From the NCBI GenBank assembly GCA_964058845.1, contig CAXKVR010000450.1:1-17278 (forward strand): a stretch of DNA of 17,278 nt, written 5' to 3'. The notes beneath the pieces are model-generated. The model saw only the letters and a list, made by a program, of their open reading frames with translations, was not told the origin of the DNA and did not search any database. Position numbers and translations under genes: made by a program. Of the stretch, positions 16,382 to 17,278 are shown one piece after another. Within the stretch, counting starts at the first letter, position 1; every line of letters starts with the position of its first letter. Origin of the DNA: Carex sylvatica (lineage: Eukaryota > Streptophyta > Magnoliopsida > Poales > Cyperaceae).

Positions 16382-16774
16382 GTAAGCCCTAGCTAGCTAG
16401 TGGCTAGTGCTTTACTATATACGTGTAACTATTAATATCTAATCAGGCCAATTAATAACATGTCAATTGCCGAAGTCATCAACTATTTAACATCTACTTT
16501 ACGAGAGATTTACATTTGAATTTTAAATCTGCGATTTCTTATACAGTGAATATTGTCTGACTTGACATCATAGTAAGCCCTAGCTAGCTAGTGGCTAGTG
16601 CTTTACTATATACGTGCAACTATTAATATCTAATTAGTTTAATTAAGAGCCGATCAATAACATGTCAATTGTCAAAGTCATCAACTATTTAACATCTACT
16701 TTATCAGAGATCTACATTTGAATTTTAAATTTGTGATTTCTTATACAGTGAATATTGTCTGACTTGACATCATA
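16382..16774 (+). repeat. Tandem duplication, 191 bp and 202 bp units
   Basis: Unit 1 (16382-16572) and unit 2 (16573-16774) both start GTAAGCCCTAGCTAGCTAG and end GACTTGACATCATA. They are roughly 90% or more alike. The main difference is an 11-bp net gain in unit 2, where AGTTTAATTAAGAGCCGATC replaces a shorter sequence. A GTAA after unit 2 hints at the start of a further copy. Neither contains a gene. Confidence 0.9.
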
Positions 16775-17278
16775 GTAACATGATTTTCATTTATATTTTT
16801 TTTTGTATCTTTATATTTAAAAATATTAAAAAAAAATTCTTGTATTTTCATTTGAATTTTACAAATTTTGTAAATAATACACACTTATACCCTTATTATT
16901 CACAAAGTATTTTTTTTCTCCAAAAAATTAGACCGCCTGGCGCAGGGGCGGTCTGTTGAGTTTTTTGGACCTCCCCTAAACCTGGAGATTAGAACATTTT
17001 AAAAAAAATATCAGATACGAGTGCATTTTTAAAATTAATTTTTTTTGAAGGGTATTAATAAAAATGGCCGGAACTTATGCATGCAAATTCCTTATTTAAC
17101 GAATCTAAAGAATCTTCACATCATTTTGTATATCTTTCAAATAGAGTTCAATTTTTTAATGCAATAATATTAGAGGAACAACCCGGCCTTACATAAGGCA
17201 TCAACACGTCTGAAAAAGCGCACAGATATCTCGATTTTATAATTTTGTAGCAATAATATCATTATTCTAATAGATCTG
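16775..17278. other. Intergenic, no gene seen
   Basis: AT-rich, with several A and T homopolymers, apart from the GC-rich hairpin at 16919-16969. Confidence 0.5.
16919..16969. repeat. GC-rich hairpin in AT-rich DNA
   Basis: AGACCGCC (16930-16937) and GGCGGTCT (16947-16954) pair perfectly around TGGCGCAGG. Outer arms TCCAAAAAA (16919-16927) and TTTTTTGGA (16961-16969) also pair. The GC content contrasts sharply with the flanks, which suggests an inserted repeat fragment. It is not a bacterial-type terminator in this context. Confidence 0.6.

Noticed and set aside
1..17278. CRISPR arrays, bacterial operons or prophage features
   Set aside because: The retroelement, F-box and UCP sequences and the introns show a plant nuclear genome. 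No regular repeat-spacer array is present.

Overview
This window is AT-rich nuclear DNA from a flowering plant, probably a dicot. Three things point that way: a Ty1/copia LTR retrotransposon primed by plant-type initiator-Met tRNA, a plant-specific F-box/DUF295 (SKIP23-like) gene remnant, and a plant mitochondrial uncoupling-protein (UCP) gene fragment that keeps its introns. I found no intact host gene.

Layout. 1-3605 is intergenic-looking DNA with several degenerate repeats, an ACG/GCA-rich low-complexity patch and one weak candidate terminal exon (2135-2218). 3611-10301 is a complete 6.69-kb copia element. It has two 770-bp LTRs (6 mismatches, 99.2% identity), TG..CA ends, a 5-bp target duplication (ATACT), a primer binding site, a Gag-protease-integrase-RT-RNase H coding region and a polypurine tract. 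10367-10765 is a foldback MITE-like element. 11168-12195 (minus) is a nearly full-length but broken F-box/DUF295 pseudogene. 12277-12773 is a scrambled segment holding a minus-strand UCP fragment and nested inverted repeats. 13083-17278 is mostly empty of genes, apart from a 191/202-bp tandem duplication, a GC-rich hairpin and minor repeats.

How the retroelement appears to work. The first AUG downstream of the expected transcription start lies inside the LTR in an optimal context and runs straight into a consensus 5' splice site. A strong 3' splice site precedes the Gag-like reading frame 852 bp later. Splicing would place the LTR start codon in frame with Gag and remove the primer binding site plus three stem-loops that each show CCCAAAGG in the loop. 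Unspliced RNA would encode only a five-codon peptide but would keep the tRNA site and the stem-loops. This suggests a division between a spliced translation template and an unspliced genomic RNA. The model is inferred from sequence alone.

This copy is defective: there is a one-base frame break near 5145-5163 in Gag and an in-frame TAA at 7413 between integrase and RT. The U3 promoter carries two ACCGAC (DRE/CRT-type) motifs, one overlapping an ACGTG core, so stress-responsive transcription is plausible.
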